From: Candidatus Polarisedimenticola svalbardensis
GTDB lineage: Bacteria; Acidobacteriota; Polarisedimenticolia; Polarisedimenticolales; Polarisedimenticolaceae
Direction: 5' to 3'
NCBI GenBank assembly: GCA_014764515.1
Contig: JACXWD010000021.1
Span: forward strand, 1-39,295
Length of the DNA stretch: 39,295 nt
This document shows positions 23,723 to 32,200 of the stretch, piece after piece. The notes below the pieces were generated by a model that saw nothing but the letters and a program-made list of their open reading frames with translations, searched no databases and was not told the origin of the DNA. Position 1 is the stretch's first letter. Every line of letters begins with the position of its first letter. The translations under genes and the position numbers were made by a program.

Positions 23723-24376
23723 TCAAGTTTCTTCGGGAATCGGTGCGCCGATCTGGCCGATGACATGGACGACCGCTGTGGCAGCCTCTCCGGCCCTTCC
23801 GGGGAAAAGGTGAGAAGCGCCAGGCACTGCCTGCACCACCGCCTTCTCGCGGGTATTCCCAAGGGCGTGGCGGACCTCTTCCGGGCTGCCGAATTCGTCC
23901 TCGCTTCCCTGGACCACCCCGATCGGCGCCGAGATGGTTTCCGGTGCGCCCAGATCGTACTCCCGCACCGGCAGGCCGATGGCCACCATCCCGGCGATAC
24001 CGTGATGGGGATGCTCCTGCAGGTATTTCAGGGAGCATAGCGAGCCGAACGAATACCCGACCAGGTACAACGGTTTCCCCGACAGCAGGCCACGCAACCA
24101 GGCTGCTGCTGCTGCTACATCGTCGACCTCACCGCGGCCCTGGTCGTAGGCGCCGTCGCTTTGTCCGACTCCACGGAAGTTGAAACGCAGGGTGGTCCAG
24201 CCCAGCCGATGCAGCGCTCTCTCCACATGAAATACCACCGGGTTGCGCATGGTGCCGCCGTGGAGCGGATGGGGGTGGGCCACAACGGCGCCGGCTTCAG
24301 GGCAGTTGGCCACCCGCAGAAGAGCCTGGAGGCGTCCTGCCGGGCCGGGGATCCATAACTGGCGCACTTCACTCAT
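23723..24376 (-). CDS. alpha/beta hydrolase, COG2945-like
   Basis: The 217-aa cytoplasmic hydrolase contains HPHPLHGG (34-41), the oxyanion segment NFRGVGQSDG, the nucleophile elbow GYSFGS with Ser109, the late Asp in GSEDEFGS and His in ASHLFPG. These match the short alpha/beta hydrolases related to dienelactone hydrolase (COG2945). The substrate is unknown. No Shine-Dalgarno precedes ATG 24376; TACAAT 10 nt upstream suggests a very short or absent leader. It converges on the PiT gene with an 87-bp gap. Confidence 0.88.
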   Translation of the reverse strand: MSEVRQLWIPGPAGRLQALLRVANCPEAGAVVAHPHPLHGGTMRNPVVFHVERALHRLGWTTLRFNFRGVGQSDGAYDQGRGEVDDVAAAAAWLRGLLSGKPLYLVGYSFGSLCSLKYLQEHPHHGIAGMVAIGLPVREYDLGAPETISAPIGVVQGSEDEFGSPEEVRHALGNTREKAVVQAVPGASHLFPGRAGEAATAVVHVIGQIGAPIPEET

Positions 24377-24386
24377 GACGGTTCGG

Positions 24387-24392
24387 ATTGTA
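24387..24392 (-). promoter_or_regulatory. candidate -10 box for the alpha/beta hydrolase gene
   Basis: TACAAT on the minus strand ends 10 nt before the ATG at 24376, which predicts a transcript with a leader of about 4 nt. No -35 consensus was seen. Confidence 0.4.
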
Positions 24393-24493
24393 CCCCTGGA
24401 ACGGCCCGGTTGCCGTGGTGGAACCGGATTCCGCGTCCGAGGGTTCGCCCGTTATATGATCCCGACAGGTCCCGCCTCCGGATCGAGGGTTCG

Positions 24494-24943
24494 ATGTGGG
24501 AGCATCCCTGGCTCCGCCGGCTTCTGGGGTGGGTCTGGTTCCTGGCCTGGTGTTCGATTGTTTACCTGGTCGCTTCGCCATGGAGAGAGCTTGGCGGCAT
24601 CGTGGACGAGCGGTTGCGATGGTTCCACCGCTTCAGCCTGTGCATGGGGTTTGCTGCAGGCGCCATCGCCGGCAACCACGGCAGGGAAACGGGTGCAGGC
24701 CGTGGGCCTGCATACCGTCGTCGATGGTACCGGGCCGCCTGGTACCCGCTGGCCACCGTCACCGCCGTGCTGATGGTGGCCCTGGCGCTGTCGCCGCCGC
24801 GGGAAGGGGAGATAGGCATCCTGCTCACCGCCTTTCTCGCTTCATGGGCCGGCATCGATAGCGGGTGGTCGATCTATCCGATGCTCCATGGTCTTTCGCC
24901 GGAGGATCCGGTGGAGTCTGCGGAAGATCCGATCTCGATGTAA
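24494..24943 (+). CDS. small hydrophobic membrane protein, unknown function
   Basis: I do not recognise the family. The 149-aa product has about four hydrophobic stretches: LLGWVWFLAWCSIVYLVA, FSLCMGFAAGAIAG, WYPLATVTAVLMVALALS and GILLTAFLASWAGIDSGWS. Between segments two and three is a basic loop (GRETGAGRGPAYRRRWYR). ATG 24494 has GAGGG at close spacing; an in-frame start at 24410 is possible but would add a Pro/Arg-rich stretch with no ribosome-binding site. The stop is 29 bp before the PBP4 gene, whose likely -10 box (TAAAGT) overlaps the stop codon, so co-transcription is uncertain. Confidence 0.65.
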   Translation: MWEHPWLRRLLGWVWFLAWCSIVYLVASPWRELGGIVDERLRWFHRFSLCMGFAAGAIAGNHGRETGAGRGPAYRRRWYRAAWYPLATVTAVLMVALALSPPREGEIGILLTAFLASWAGIDSGWSIYPMLHGLSPEDPVESAEDPISM

Positions 24944-24972
24944 AGTAGCGGTCCCACGACGGAGGATCCCTC

Positions 24973-26220
24973 TTGAGCCGGACAGCTATTGCATTCCTGG
25001 GGCTTGCCCTGCTCATTGGAGCGGCGCCTGTCGCCCAGGCGGAGACCAGCTACCCCAGGTCGATGGTGTGGTACGCCGAGACCATGGACGGTAAGGTCGT
25101 TTCCCAGCACAAGGCGGACGAACCGGTGAACCCGGCATCGGTGGTCAAGGTGGCCACATCCCTCCGCGCCCTGGACCTCCTTGGACCGGAACACCGTTTC
25201 GATACGGTATTCCGTTATGCAGGCGGGATCGAGGCGGACTGGCCGCCGGAATCAGGAGAGCTGGCAGGGGATATCGTGGTCCTCGGCGGCGCCGACCCGG
25301 ATTTCCAGCTGGAAAACGCCTTCATGTTGGCGTTGTGGCTAAACAAGACCGGCATCCATGCCATCCGGGGCAGGTTGCTGGTGGACGACCGCTTCTGGAT
25401 CGGCTGGGAGAAGGGATCGGCCGGCCGACTGGAAGATCAGGATGAGCGCTCCAGGCTGATGGCCAGCCGGCTGCGCAGCGCTCTCGACTCCCACCGCTGG
25501 GACCGGCGCACCCAGAAAGCGTGGAAGAAGTACGCCGGTGAATTCGAGCTCAATGCAGGGAAGCCGCCCAGGTTGCTGGTTAAGGGTGGGTACGGCCGGT
25601 TTGAAGGAGAGCAGATCGGGACGGTTCTGGTGACCCATCGCTCCAAGCCGCTGGTGGACCTGCTGCGCCGGTTCAATGCATTTTCCAACAACGATATCGA
25701 ACGCCTCGATGCCTCCATCGGTTCCCCGGCGGAACTGGCAAGCTGGCTGAACGGTCATTCCAATGGCGAGCCGGTGGTCCTCCAAACCAGTTCCGGCCTC
25801 GGCGTGAACCGGATGAGCCCGCGGCAGGTCGTCAAGCTGGTCCGCGACCTCATGTTCCAATGCAACAACCTGGGGATCGACCTGGCAAGGATGCTGCCGG
25901 CTTCCGGTTGCCGGCCGGGCACCCTGTCTTCCATGTACCCGCGGCTCAAGGAAGGCGAGTACCGCGGCTCCATCACCGGGAAGACCGGCACCCTGATCCA
26001 CACCGACGGCGGGGTTTCGGTTCTGGCCGGCGTGGCGGATACCCGGCAGGGCAAGGTCATCTTCTGCGTTGCCTATGAACGGGCCGGACGCAACCGCTAC
26101 TGGGCCAGGAAGCAGGAAGAAGCCTGGTTGCTGGAGCTGGTCCGGAGCCTGGGCGGCCCGATCGGGCGGACCTGTCCCGACGGCTTCCCCGGTCCGCACC
26201 ACGGCGCGGAACTCCTATAA
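24973..26220 (+). CDS. D-alanyl-D-alanine carboxypeptidase/endopeptidase, PBP4 (peptidase S13) family
   Basis: The 415-aa exported enzyme trims or cleaves peptidoglycan cross-links in the periplasm. A signal peptide (1-23, ending AQA) precedes the penicillin-binding motifs SVVK (Ser56-Lys59), SNN (238-240) and KTG (337-339). It is somewhat shorter than E. coli PBP4 (DacB), with a reduced insert between SxxK and SxN. The start is TTG 24973 with GGAGG 7 nt upstream. TAAAGT just before it could be the -10 box. The next gene follows after a 106-bp gap with its own promoter. Confidence 0.9.
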   Translation: MSRTAIAFLGLALLIGAAPVAQAETSYPRSMVWYAETMDGKVVSQHKADEPVNPASVVKVATSLRALDLLGPEHRFDTVFRYAGGIEADWPPESGELAGDIVVLGGADPDFQLENAFMLALWLNKTGIHAIRGRLLVDDRFWIGWEKGSAGRLEDQDERSRLMASRLRSALDSHRWDRRTQKAWKKYAGEFELNAGKPPRLLVKGGYGRFEGEQIGTVLVTHRSKPLVDLLRRFNAFSNNDIERLDASIGSPAELASWLNGHSNGEPVVLQTSSGLGVNRMSPRQVVKLVRDLMFQCNNLGIDLARMLPASGCRPGTLSSMYPRLKEGEYRGSITGKTGTLIHTDGGVSVLAGVADTRQGKVIFCVAYERAGRNRYWARKQEEAWLLELVRSLGGPIGRTCPDGFPGPHHGAELL

Positions 26221-26253
26221 ATACAACAGTTAGGTGTTTCTCTTCACCCCGGT

Positions 26254-26293
26254 TTGACGGATATATGCATAGCACATATATTGTGCTCTGCAT
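26254..26293 (+). promoter_or_regulatory. arsM promoter with overlapping 29-bp palindromic operator
   Basis: TTGACG (26254-26259), a 17-bp spacer and TATATT (26277-26282) form the best sigma-70 promoter in the window. A near-perfect palindrome, arms ATGCATAGCACA and TGTGCTCTGCAT at 26265-26276 and 26282-26293, is centred on 26279 and covers the -10 box. Eleven of twelve arm positions pair. A repressor bound here would block RNA polymerase; the MarR-family protein encoded two genes down is the natural candidate, though ArsR-type sites also look similar. Confidence 0.8.
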
Positions 26294-26326
26294 TTAAATT
26301 CAAACCTGGGCAGGGAGGAACATGCC

Positions 26327-27163
26327 ATGTCGAAAGAGCTGGAAACCATGCCGGACAGCCCGGAAAAAGTCAGGGACCTGGTCCGGGAGCGGTACGGGAA
26401 AGCGGCATCAAGGCAACCGGGAGGCTGCTGCGGCGGCGGCCGCAGTGCCGACAGCGTCGCCGAGTCCATCGGGTACTCCAGCGATGAAATCGGCTCGGTG
26501 CCCGACGGCGCCAACCTCGGCCTTGGATGCGGCAACCCTAACGCCCTGGCAGCTCTGCAGCCGGGAGAGACGGTCCTTGATCTGGGATCCGGCGCCGGCT
26601 TCGATGCTCTCATCGCCGCGCCCAGGGTCGGACCGACCGGCCGGGTGATCGGTGTAGACATGACGCCGGAGATGCTGGAGCGGGCTCGGACCAACGCCGT
26701 GGAAGCCGGCTACGCCGGGACGGTGGAGTTCCGGGAGGGGACTATCGAAGCCCTGCCGGTGGCAGCCGGTACGGTGGATGTGATCATTTCCAACTGCGTG
26801 ATCAACCTCAGCCCGGACAAGCCTGCGGTGTTCCGCGAGGCGTTCCGGGTCCTGAAACCGGGGGGGCGGCTGGCCCTCAGCGACATCGTGCTATCGGAGC
26901 CGCTGCCGGAAGATCTCCGGGACATGGCGGCCGGATACGTTGCCTGCCTGTCAGGCGCCCTTCAAGAATCCGAATACGTAGCCGCCATGACCGCCGCCGG
27001 TTTCGAGGACGTGAGCTGGACCCGGACACCGGCGTCGATGCTGTTCGATTCGTCAACCCTGGATCCGGAGGCGCTGGAGATCGCCGGGCAGGTCGGTGAG
27101 GCCAGGCTCAAGGAACTGGCGGACACGGTCTGGAGCTACCGGCTGGAAGCGCGCAAGCCGTGA
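26327..27163 (+). CDS. arsM: arsenite S-adenosylmethionine methyltransferase ArsM
   Basis: ArsM methylates trivalent arsenic in steps to methyl- and dimethyl-arsenicals using SAM. The 278-aa product has the SAM motif [15 protein letters not shown] (83-97) and the three arsenic-binding cysteines in conserved contexts: Cys68 (LGLGCGNP), Cys157 ([11 protein letters not shown]) and Cys207 ([10 protein letters not shown]). An extra pair Cys34-Cys35 (GGCCGGG) near the N-terminus is common in this family. GGGAGG precedes ATG 26327. The stop overlaps the GTG of the MarR gene, so the regulator is co-translated. Methylation of arsenic taken up as arsenate by the PiT carrier upstream is a plausible physiological link. 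Confidence 0.95.
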   Translation: MSKELETMPDSPEKVRDLVRERYGKAASRQPGGCCGGGRSADSVAESIGYSSDEIGSVPDGANLGLGCGNPNALAALQPGETVLDLGSGAGFDALIAAPRVGPTGRVIGVDMTPEMLERARTNAVEAGYAGTVEFREGTIEALPVAAGTVDVIISNCVINLSPDKPAVFREAFRVLKPGGRLALSDIVLSEPLPEDLRDMAAGYVACLSGALQESEYVAAMTAAGFEDVSWTRTPASMLFDSSTLDPEALEIAGQVGEARLKELADTVWSYRLEARKP

Positions 27164-27597
27164 ACCGGTTCGCACCGGAGCTGATGGCCCTGGGGAGGGC
27201 GTTCGGCCTGTTCGAGCGGGACGCCATCTGTTGCGGCACGGTGTCCGTCGCCCAGAGCGCCGCGCTGCAGGAGTTGCTGCGCGGCCCCAGGGAGATCGGC
27301 AGGCTGGCCACCATCATGGGCGTCGCCCAGAGTTCCATGACCCGGCTGGTGGACGGTCTTGAGAAGCGGGGATGGGTGGAACGGGACAGGGCAGGGCAAG
27401 ACAGGCGGAGGGTGGAGGTCCTGCTCAGCACAGCCGGCCGGGAGGAGGCCACCCGCTTGAGCGGTCTGACCGAAGAAACCCTGTCCACGATCCACGATCG
27501 GATTCCGGCAGACAAACGGAAGCAGGTTCTGGAGTCGCTGAACCTGTTGCGCAAGGCGATCGAGGATGTGCGCTGCTGCGGTCCGGGGAAGGACTGA
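27160..27597 (+). CDS. MarR-family regulator with paired cysteines, candidate arsenic sensor
   Basis: The 145-aa regulator has a MarR winged helix: EIGRLATIMGVAQSSMTRLVDGLEKRGWVERDRAGQDRRRV (45-85). It is odd in carrying Cys24-Cys25 (DAICCGTVS) in the first helix region and Cys139-Cys140 (VRCCGPGKD) at the C-terminus, places that could come together in the dimer and bind As(III). It overlaps arsM as GTGA (27160-27163). I infer that it represses the palindrome-covered arsM promoter and is released by arsenite. The stop abuts the convergent neighbour's stop in TGATCA. Confidence 0.88.
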   Translation: MNRFAPELMALGRAFGLFERDAICCGTVSVAQSAALQELLRGPREIGRLATIMGVAQSSMTRLVDGLEKRGWVERDRAGQDRRRVEVLLSTAGREEATRLSGLTEETLSTIHDRIPADKRKQVLESLNLLRKAIEDVRCCGPGKD

Positions 27598-28929
27598 TCA
27601 GAACAGCTTCAGCTCCGAACCCTGTTCCCAGAGCGCCAGCTGCCGTCCGGCCTCGTCGGTCAACCACAGGCTGCTGAACCCTTTTTCTTCCGCCTGACGG
27701 ACCAGGTCCTTTACATGTTCTTTTCGCTCCGCCGGGTTCCACATGTCCCACAGGTCGCCGGACGTCTCGGCAAGCATCACTTCCGCAGCCGCTGTCGCCT
27801 GTTTCAGCGGCATGGCGTTGCTGAACTCCTCAGGCAACAGATCGACCACCGGGCCACTCGGCGGCAGCAGCATCAGGTTCACAACGACGGCCGCTACGGC
27901 CAGAACGCCACAGGAGATACCCATGACCCGAAGCCTGCGCTTGCGATCCTTCTCTTCCCGCTCCAGGTAGTTCAGGAGTTTCGGCGGCGTCGTCCGGGAT
28001 TCACGGACGCCGCGGAGCGCATCGTCCATAACATCCCGCCGTTGTTCCCTGGCCTCGTTCACCGCCGCCGCAGCCTGTTCCGCCGCAGCGATACTGGCGT
28101 TCAGGTCCAGGTCCGATCCTTTGTCGCCGGCAGCTTCTCCCGTGTCGCCGGCGTTCTTTCCGGCGATGACCACCTGGGACAACCGGCTGTAGGCCGAAAA
28201 CAGGTTGCGCTGCAGGTCGTTGAGCTGTTCGTACAACGGTTTCGGGCCCTCTACAAAGGCGGTGTCCTTGCTGGCCGCCAGGACCCTGGAAACCGTCTTG
28301 TAGGCGGAACGATCATTTTCAAGGTTCCGCCACAGCGTCTCTCTTTCGCCATCAGCGGTCTCCTGCCTGTTGAGCCATGCCGCCAGGTCCACGCCGATGA
28401 GATGGAGGAGGATGGCGCCGTCTCGCGCAGGAGAACCGCCATCAGCGGGAAGAGCCGGGTAATCGGCAAGGTCGAAGAACCGGGCCAGCATACGGGCGGT
28501 CATCATTTTTTCCCTTGAAGGGACGAGCCGCTGGTGCAGGCCGTTGAGGTAATTCTTGTCGTCTTCCGCCAACTGGGGCACGGTTGCGGCCAGATCCTGT
28601 TCGATGCGGTCCAGATCCTGTTCCAGGGAGAACAACACTCCGGCTGCGGCCAGGATAGTCTCAGGCGCTGCGCTGCCGTCGCCGTTCATGATCGCCAGTT
28701 GATCGTCGACCACCGTGCGCAAGGCCAGGAGCGCTCTCGGGATTTCCCGCCGTGGGCCTTCCTCCGCCGGATCTCCGGCGATCTTGACCATGCACTGCAG
28801 GATCCTGGGCTCCGGTTCCATGTGACCGTTTTCGGTGATGAACCGCTTGGCCTCAACCAGGCTCGGCGGCATCTCTTCAAGCAGCCGCTCTACGATCCGG
28901 CGGCGTTCCTGTACCCGTGGTTCCGGCAT
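27598..28929 (-). CDS. single-pass membrane protein of unknown function, pilin-linked
   Basis: I do not recognise this 443-aa protein. Residues 1-330 are hydrophilic and mostly helical, with Glu/Arg-rich stretches and an Ala/Asp-rich helix (LNASIAAAEQAAAAVNEAREQRRD) near 277-299. A basic patch (KDRKRRLR) precedes one transmembrane segment (about 334-356, GISCGVLAVAAVVVNLMLLP) and about 85 residues follow, probably periplasmic (SSLWLTDEAGRQLALWEQG). The topology, a large cytoplasmic part and a small outer part, recalls scaffold components of secretion or pilus machines, but no domain is identifiable. The pilin gene ends 9 bp upstream, so the two are an operon. Confidence 0.8.
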   Translation of the reverse strand: MPEPRVQERRRIVERLLEEMPPSLVEAKRFITENGHMEPEPRILQCMVKIAGDPAEEGPRREIPRALLALRTVVDDQLAIMNGDGSAAPETILAAAGVLFSLEQDLDRIEQDLAATVPQLAEDDKNYLNGLHQRLVPSREKMMTARMLARFFDLADYPALPADGGSPARDGAILLHLIGVDLAAWLNRQETADGERETLWRNLENDRSAYKTVSRVLAASKDTAFVEGPKPLYEQLNDLQRNLFSAYSRLSQVVIAGKNAGDTGEAAGDKGSDLDLNASIAAAEQAAAAVNEAREQRRDVMDDALRGVRESRTTPPKLLNYLEREEKDRKRRLRVMGISCGVLAVAAVVVNLMLLPPSGPVVDLLPEEFSNAMPLKQATAAAEVMLAETSGDLWDMWNPAERKEHVKDLVRQAEEKGFSSLWLTDEAGRQLALWEQGSELKLF

Positions 28930-28938
28930 CCCTGCCCC

Positions 28939-29463
28939 CTAGAGCGCTTCGTCGGCGCTCATCCAGACACCGTTCTCGAAGAAGTAGATCCCGTCCCTGA
29001 AGGTGCCGCCCGGACCGACGTTGTCGGTGTAGAGCAGCCAGACGATGACCGCCGGCTCTTTTTTGGGACGCATGATTGCGGCGAATTCGGTTGCGGTGCC
29101 GTCGTCGTTATAGGCTGTGTATCCCAGTACACGATCGAACAGCAGCTTCTGGTTCAACCCGTCCACCGAGCTGAAATATCCGCCGGTGGAGAGGGGAGCC
29201 AGGTCGGGAAGGCTCATGGTTTCCAGGGGATCGCCGCCGCCCATAAGGGGGAACCTGCTCTTATCCAGGTAGTACCGTTTCATGGAGTCATGGAGGACTC
29301 TCAAGTCCGCCACCAGGGCGCTCCGTCGACTCTTGGTAATGGCGCTGGAGTAGATCGGGATGGCGATGGCTGCAATAAGAGAGATGATGACCAGAACGAT
29401 CAGGATCTCGATCAGGGAGTAGCCGCCTTCACGCCTCTGCCTGGACTGTTGCTGCATGGTCAT
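28939..29463 (-). CDS. type IV pilin-like / general secretion pseudopilin
   Basis: The 174-aa prepilin has the class III signal REGG-YSLIE, cleaved by PilD-type peptidase after Gly14, with Tyr at +1 and the required Glu at +5 (Glu19), followed by the hydrophobic helix ILIVLVIISLIAAIAIPIY. The globular part contains YYLDKSRFPLMGGGDP, typical of GspG/PilE-like major subunits, and a C-terminal strand region IYFFENGVW. It could be a minor pilin or a type II secretion pseudopilin; no other pilus gene except the unknown downstream membrane protein is nearby. ATG 29463 has GAGGG; Met3 is a possible alternative. Confidence 0.9.
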   Translation of the reverse strand: MTMQQQSRQRREGGYSLIEILIVLVIISLIAAIAIPIYSSAITKSRRSALVADLRVLHDSMKRYYLDKSRFPLMGGGDPLETMSLPDLAPLSTGGYFSSVDGLNQKLLFDRVLGYTAYNDDGTATEFAAIMRPKKEPAVIVWLLYTDNVGPGGTFRDGIYFFENGVWMSADEAL

Positions 29464-29609
29464 GGTTGTCCCTCGCCGGTGAGAAACGCCCGCAATCCAG
29501 CCACAACAGGCCGCTTTCCCGGTAAGGGAAAACTTATGGCCGGTTGGGCGAGGGTCAAGAGAGCGGCAAAAATGCCGTCAATCAAGCATTATTCTGAAAA
29601 GGCCGGAGG

Positions 29610-30374
29610 TTACGGCTGAACGGTGACGGTGGCGTCCTCGATGATGAGGTCATAGCTGTACCCGGCGCCGAAGTCCTTGTCCAGGGTCACCTTACCCTGC
29701 ACCAGCACCAGGTCTCCTACCTTGACGACGGAGTCGGTGGTGATGGTCAGGTCGTCGCTGCCGGCTTCGCCGGATCCGTCCTTGATGTGAAGCCAGTTCT
29801 TGCCCATGATGCCGCTGTTGTACTTCACTACACGGCCCATGACCGCCACTTCCTTGCCGGCCAGGTCGGCGACGGCAGCGTATAGCCCGGCAACCGTGTG
29901 ACCGCCGTCGGCTTTCGGTACAGAGCCGGCTTCCACCACAGGTACGGTCTTGTCGGCCATGGCATTCATCACGCCTGCTGCGCCGTGAGCCTCTGCCGCA
30001 ACGCCGTTAGCGCCGTTGACGCCGGCCTCGCCCGGTTTGGAGAGGGCGGAAAGAAACACGATCGATTCAAAAGTGCGGTCCAGCGAGGGGCTGTGGAAGT
30101 TGTTCATCACCTGGCCGACTCCCATGACAATCCGGTCGCCGACTGCCACCGGTGTGGCCGGGCCGGCAGCCCAGACCTCGCCATCGGCGGTCTCCAGCAG
30201 AACATAGGTGTAACCGCCGGCATCCATGGTTTCGAGAACCTCGGCGGAGGCCGGTTCCTGAGCGGTGACACCAGGTTCAGCCGATGCTTCGGGGCCGGTT
30301 TCGGCGGCTCCGCAGCCGACGAGGAACAGGATCATGACGGACATTACGGTCAGGTATTTCAACGTGTGACGCAT
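29610..30374 (-). CDS. lipoprotein with OB-like C-terminal domain, unknown function
   Basis: The 254-aa precursor has a lipoprotein signal with lipobox LVGC (Cys21) and a low-complexity Ala/Glu/Pro linker, so it is anchored to a membrane facing the periplasm. Two similar beta-rich parts follow: ETMDAGGYTYVLLETADGEVWAAGP with VGDRIVMGVGQVMNNF, then GKEVAVMGRVVKYNSGIMGKNWLHIKDGSG with GDLVLVQGKVTLDKDFGAGYSYDLIIEDA, which looks like an OB fold. Such proteins occur beside cytochromes and nitrite-reductase genes in other genomes, but no partner is seen here. ATG 30374 has GGGAG upstream. It lies 25 bp after fumarase, so it may be cotranscribed. Confidence 0.8.
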   Translation of the reverse strand: MRHTLKYLTVMSVMILFLVGCGAAETGPEASAEPGVTAQEPASAEVLETMDAGGYTYVLLETADGEVWAAGPATPVAVGDRIVMGVGQVMNNFHSPSLDRTFESIVFLSALSKPGEAGVNGANGVAAEAHGAAGVMNAMADKTVPVVEAGSVPKADGGHTVAGLYAAVADLAGKEVAVMGRVVKYNSGIMGKNWLHIKDGSGEAGSDDLTITTDSVVKVGDLVLVQGKVTLDKDFGAGYSYDLIIEDATVTVQP

Positions 30375-30399
30375 TTTAGGCTCCCGTAAGCTGTTCCGT

Positions 30400-32019
30400 T
30401 CAGGAACAGGACAGTTGTTTGAAGAAATCGTTACCCTTGTCGTCCACAAGGATGAACGCGGGGAAATCCTTGACTTCGATCTTGTAGACTGCTTCCATGC
30501 CGAGTTCCGGGTACTCCAGCACCTCCACCTTGATGATGTTTTCCTGGGCCAGCAGTGCGGCGGGCCCTCCGATAGAGCCCAGGTAGAAACCGCCGTGCTT
30601 CTTGCAGGCCTCGGTGACCTGGTCGCTGCGGTTCCCTTTGGCGATCATGACCATCGATCCGCCGTGGGACTGGAACAGGTCGACGTACGGGTCCATGCGG
30701 CCTGCGGTGGTGGGACCGAACGATCCCGAGGCGTATCCTTCCGGGGTCTTGGCCGGACCGGCGTAATAGACCGGATGGTTTTTCAGGTATTCCGGCATCG
30801 GTTCGCCCCGGTCCAGCCGTTCCTTGGTTTTGGCGTGGGCGATGTCCCGGGCGACGATCAGTGTGCCGGTCAGGGAGACCTGGGTTTCAACCGGGTGTTT
30901 GCTCAGCTCGGCCAGGATCTCGGGCATCGGCCGGGAGAGGTCGATCTTTACCGCGCCGTGGTCGTGAGCCTTGCGATACTTTTCCGGGATGTAGCGGCCC
31001 GGGTCGGTTTCCAGAACTTCCAGCCACAGGCCGTCCCTGTTGATCTTGGCCTTGATGTTGCGATCGGCGGAGCAGGATACGCCCATGCCGATGGGACAGG
31101 AAGCGCCATGGCGGGGCAGCCGGATGACACGGACGTCCAGGGCGAAATATCGCCCTCCGAACTGGGCTCCGATCCCTGTTTCACGTGCCTTCTGCAGCAA
31201 CTGCTCCTCGAGGGCCAGGTCCCGGAACGCCGCGCCGCCCTTGCCACCCTCAGTCGGGAGGTTGTCATAGTATTTGGCGCTGGCCAGCTTGACCGTTTTG
31301 AGGGTCGCCTCGGCGGAAGTGCCGCCTATGACGAAAGCAAGGTGGTACGGCGGGCAGGCTGCCGTGCCGAGGGTTTTCATTTTGGCTGTGAGGAACTCCA
31401 CCAGGGTGTCCGGGTTCAGCACCGCCTTGGTTTCCTGGTAGAGGTACGACTTGTTGGCCGAGCCGCCGCCCTTGGCCAGGAACAGGAACCTGTAGTCCGA
31501 TCCCTTGGTGGCGTAGACCTCGATCTGTGCCGGCAGGTTGTTCCCCGAGTTCTTCTCTTCGTACATGGTCAGGGCCAGGGTCTGGGAGTATCTCAGGTTC
31601 TCGGTTGTGTAGGCGTTGAACACGCCGTGAGCCAGCGCCTCGGAGTCGTCACCGTCTGTCCAGACCTGCTGGCCCTTCTTGCCCATGACGATGGCCGTTC
31701 CTGTGTCCTGGCAGAGGGGGAGGACACCCTTGGCGGCGATCTCGGCGTTCTTGAGCAGGGCAACGGCGACCCCCCGGTCGTTGGGCGTCGCTTCCGGGTC
31801 GTCCAGAATGCCGGCCACGAGCCGAAGATGATCCGGCCGGAGATAGAAGGAGACGTCCCGCATGGCGGTGGTTGCCAGAAGGGTCAGCCCCTCCGGGTCC
31901 ACCTTGAGGATCTCCCGCCCTTCGAAATCCGCCACCTGGACGAACCGGTCGGTCACCAGGCGGTATTCGGTGTCGTCTTCGCCTGCGGGGAAAGGATCCT
32001 GGTATTGGAAGTCAGCCAT
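30400..32019 (-). CDS. fumarate hydratase class I (iron-sulfur, FumA/FumB type)
   Basis: The enzyme interconverts fumarate and malate in the TCA cycle with a [4Fe-4S] cluster. The 539-aa single-chain protein has the alpha and beta domains fused. Cluster ligands are Cys103 (LPLCQDTGT), Cys222 ([16 protein letters not shown]) and Cys316 (GVSCSADRN), matching E. coli FumA Cys105, Cys224 and Cys318 with a constant offset of two. The C-terminal domain contains [38 protein letters not shown] precedes ATG 32019. A dispersed palindromic repeat lies 16 bp upstream of the start, so it is in or next to the leader. A 7-bp hairpin (30391-30409) covers the stop codon. Confidence 0.96.
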   Translation of the reverse strand: MADFQYQDPFPAGEDDTEYRLVTDRFVQVADFEGREILKVDPEGLTLLATTAMRDVSFYLRPDHLRLVAGILDDPEATPNDRGVAVALLKNAEIAAKGVLPLCQDTGTAIVMGKKGQQVWTDGDDSEALAHGVFNAYTTENLRYSQTLALTMYEEKNSGNNLPAQIEVYATKGSDYRFLFLAKGGGSANKSYLYQETKAVLNPDTLVEFLTAKMKTLGTAACPPYHLAFVIGGTSAEATLKTVKLASAKYYDNLPTEGGKGGAAFRDLALEEQLLQKARETGIGAQFGGRYFALDVRVIRLPRHGASCPIGMGVSCSADRNIKAKINRDGLWLEVLETDPGRYIPEKYRKAHDHGAVKIDLSRPMPEILAELSKHPVETQVSLTGTLIVARDIAHAKTKERLDRGEPMPEYLKNHPVYYAGPAKTPEGYASGSFGPTTAGRMDPYVDLFQSHGGSMVMIAKGNRSDQVTEACKKHGGFYLGSIGGPAALLAQENIIKVEVLEYPELGMEAVYKIEVKDFPAFILVDDKGNDFFKQLSCS

Positions 32020-32034
32020 TTTCCATGCTCCTTT

Positions 32035-32072
32035 TCGGGGACAGCAACCGAAACCCCAGTATCGGGGACACC
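32035..32072 (-). repeat. dispersed palindromic repeat, copy A (inverted)
   Basis: Reverse complement of the unit at 188-224: it reads TCGGGGACAGCAACCGAAAC at the left and ends ATCGGGGACACC. Its central palindrome is degraded (GAAACCCCAGTATC). It faces copy B across a 25-bp spacer, so the two could form a long hairpin between the divergent fumarase and mmuM genes. Confidence 0.78.
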
Positions 32073-32097
32073 AAGCTAAACCGGGGAGTTTTGAATA

Positions 32098-32135
32098 GGT
32101 GTCCCTGAAACCCCGGTTTCGGTTGCTGTCCCCGA
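32098..32135 (+). repeat. dispersed palindromic repeat, copy B
   Basis: It starts GGTGTCCCTGAAACCCC and ends TTTCGGTTGCTGTCCCCGA; it matches copy C (188-224) at all but a few positions. Together with copy A it makes an inverted pair of about 100 bp (32035-32135). Confidence 0.78.
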
Positions 32136-32200
32136 AACTGAAGAGTGATTCTACTCTTGCTGGATAAAGGCGGCCAGAGCGCCGGAAGACCTTCTGCGGC

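Noticed and set aside
27715-28518. A 267-codon plus-strand frame within the unknown membrane protein gene
   Set aside because: The minus-strand frame is longer, has a ribosome-binding site, a proper membrane segment and operon spacing to the pilin, so the plus-strand frame is a shadow.
30415-32079. A 554-codon open frame on the plus strand opposite fumarase
   Set aside because: It is the antisense shadow of a clear class I fumarase gene, has no family resemblance, and arises from GC-rich codon bias.
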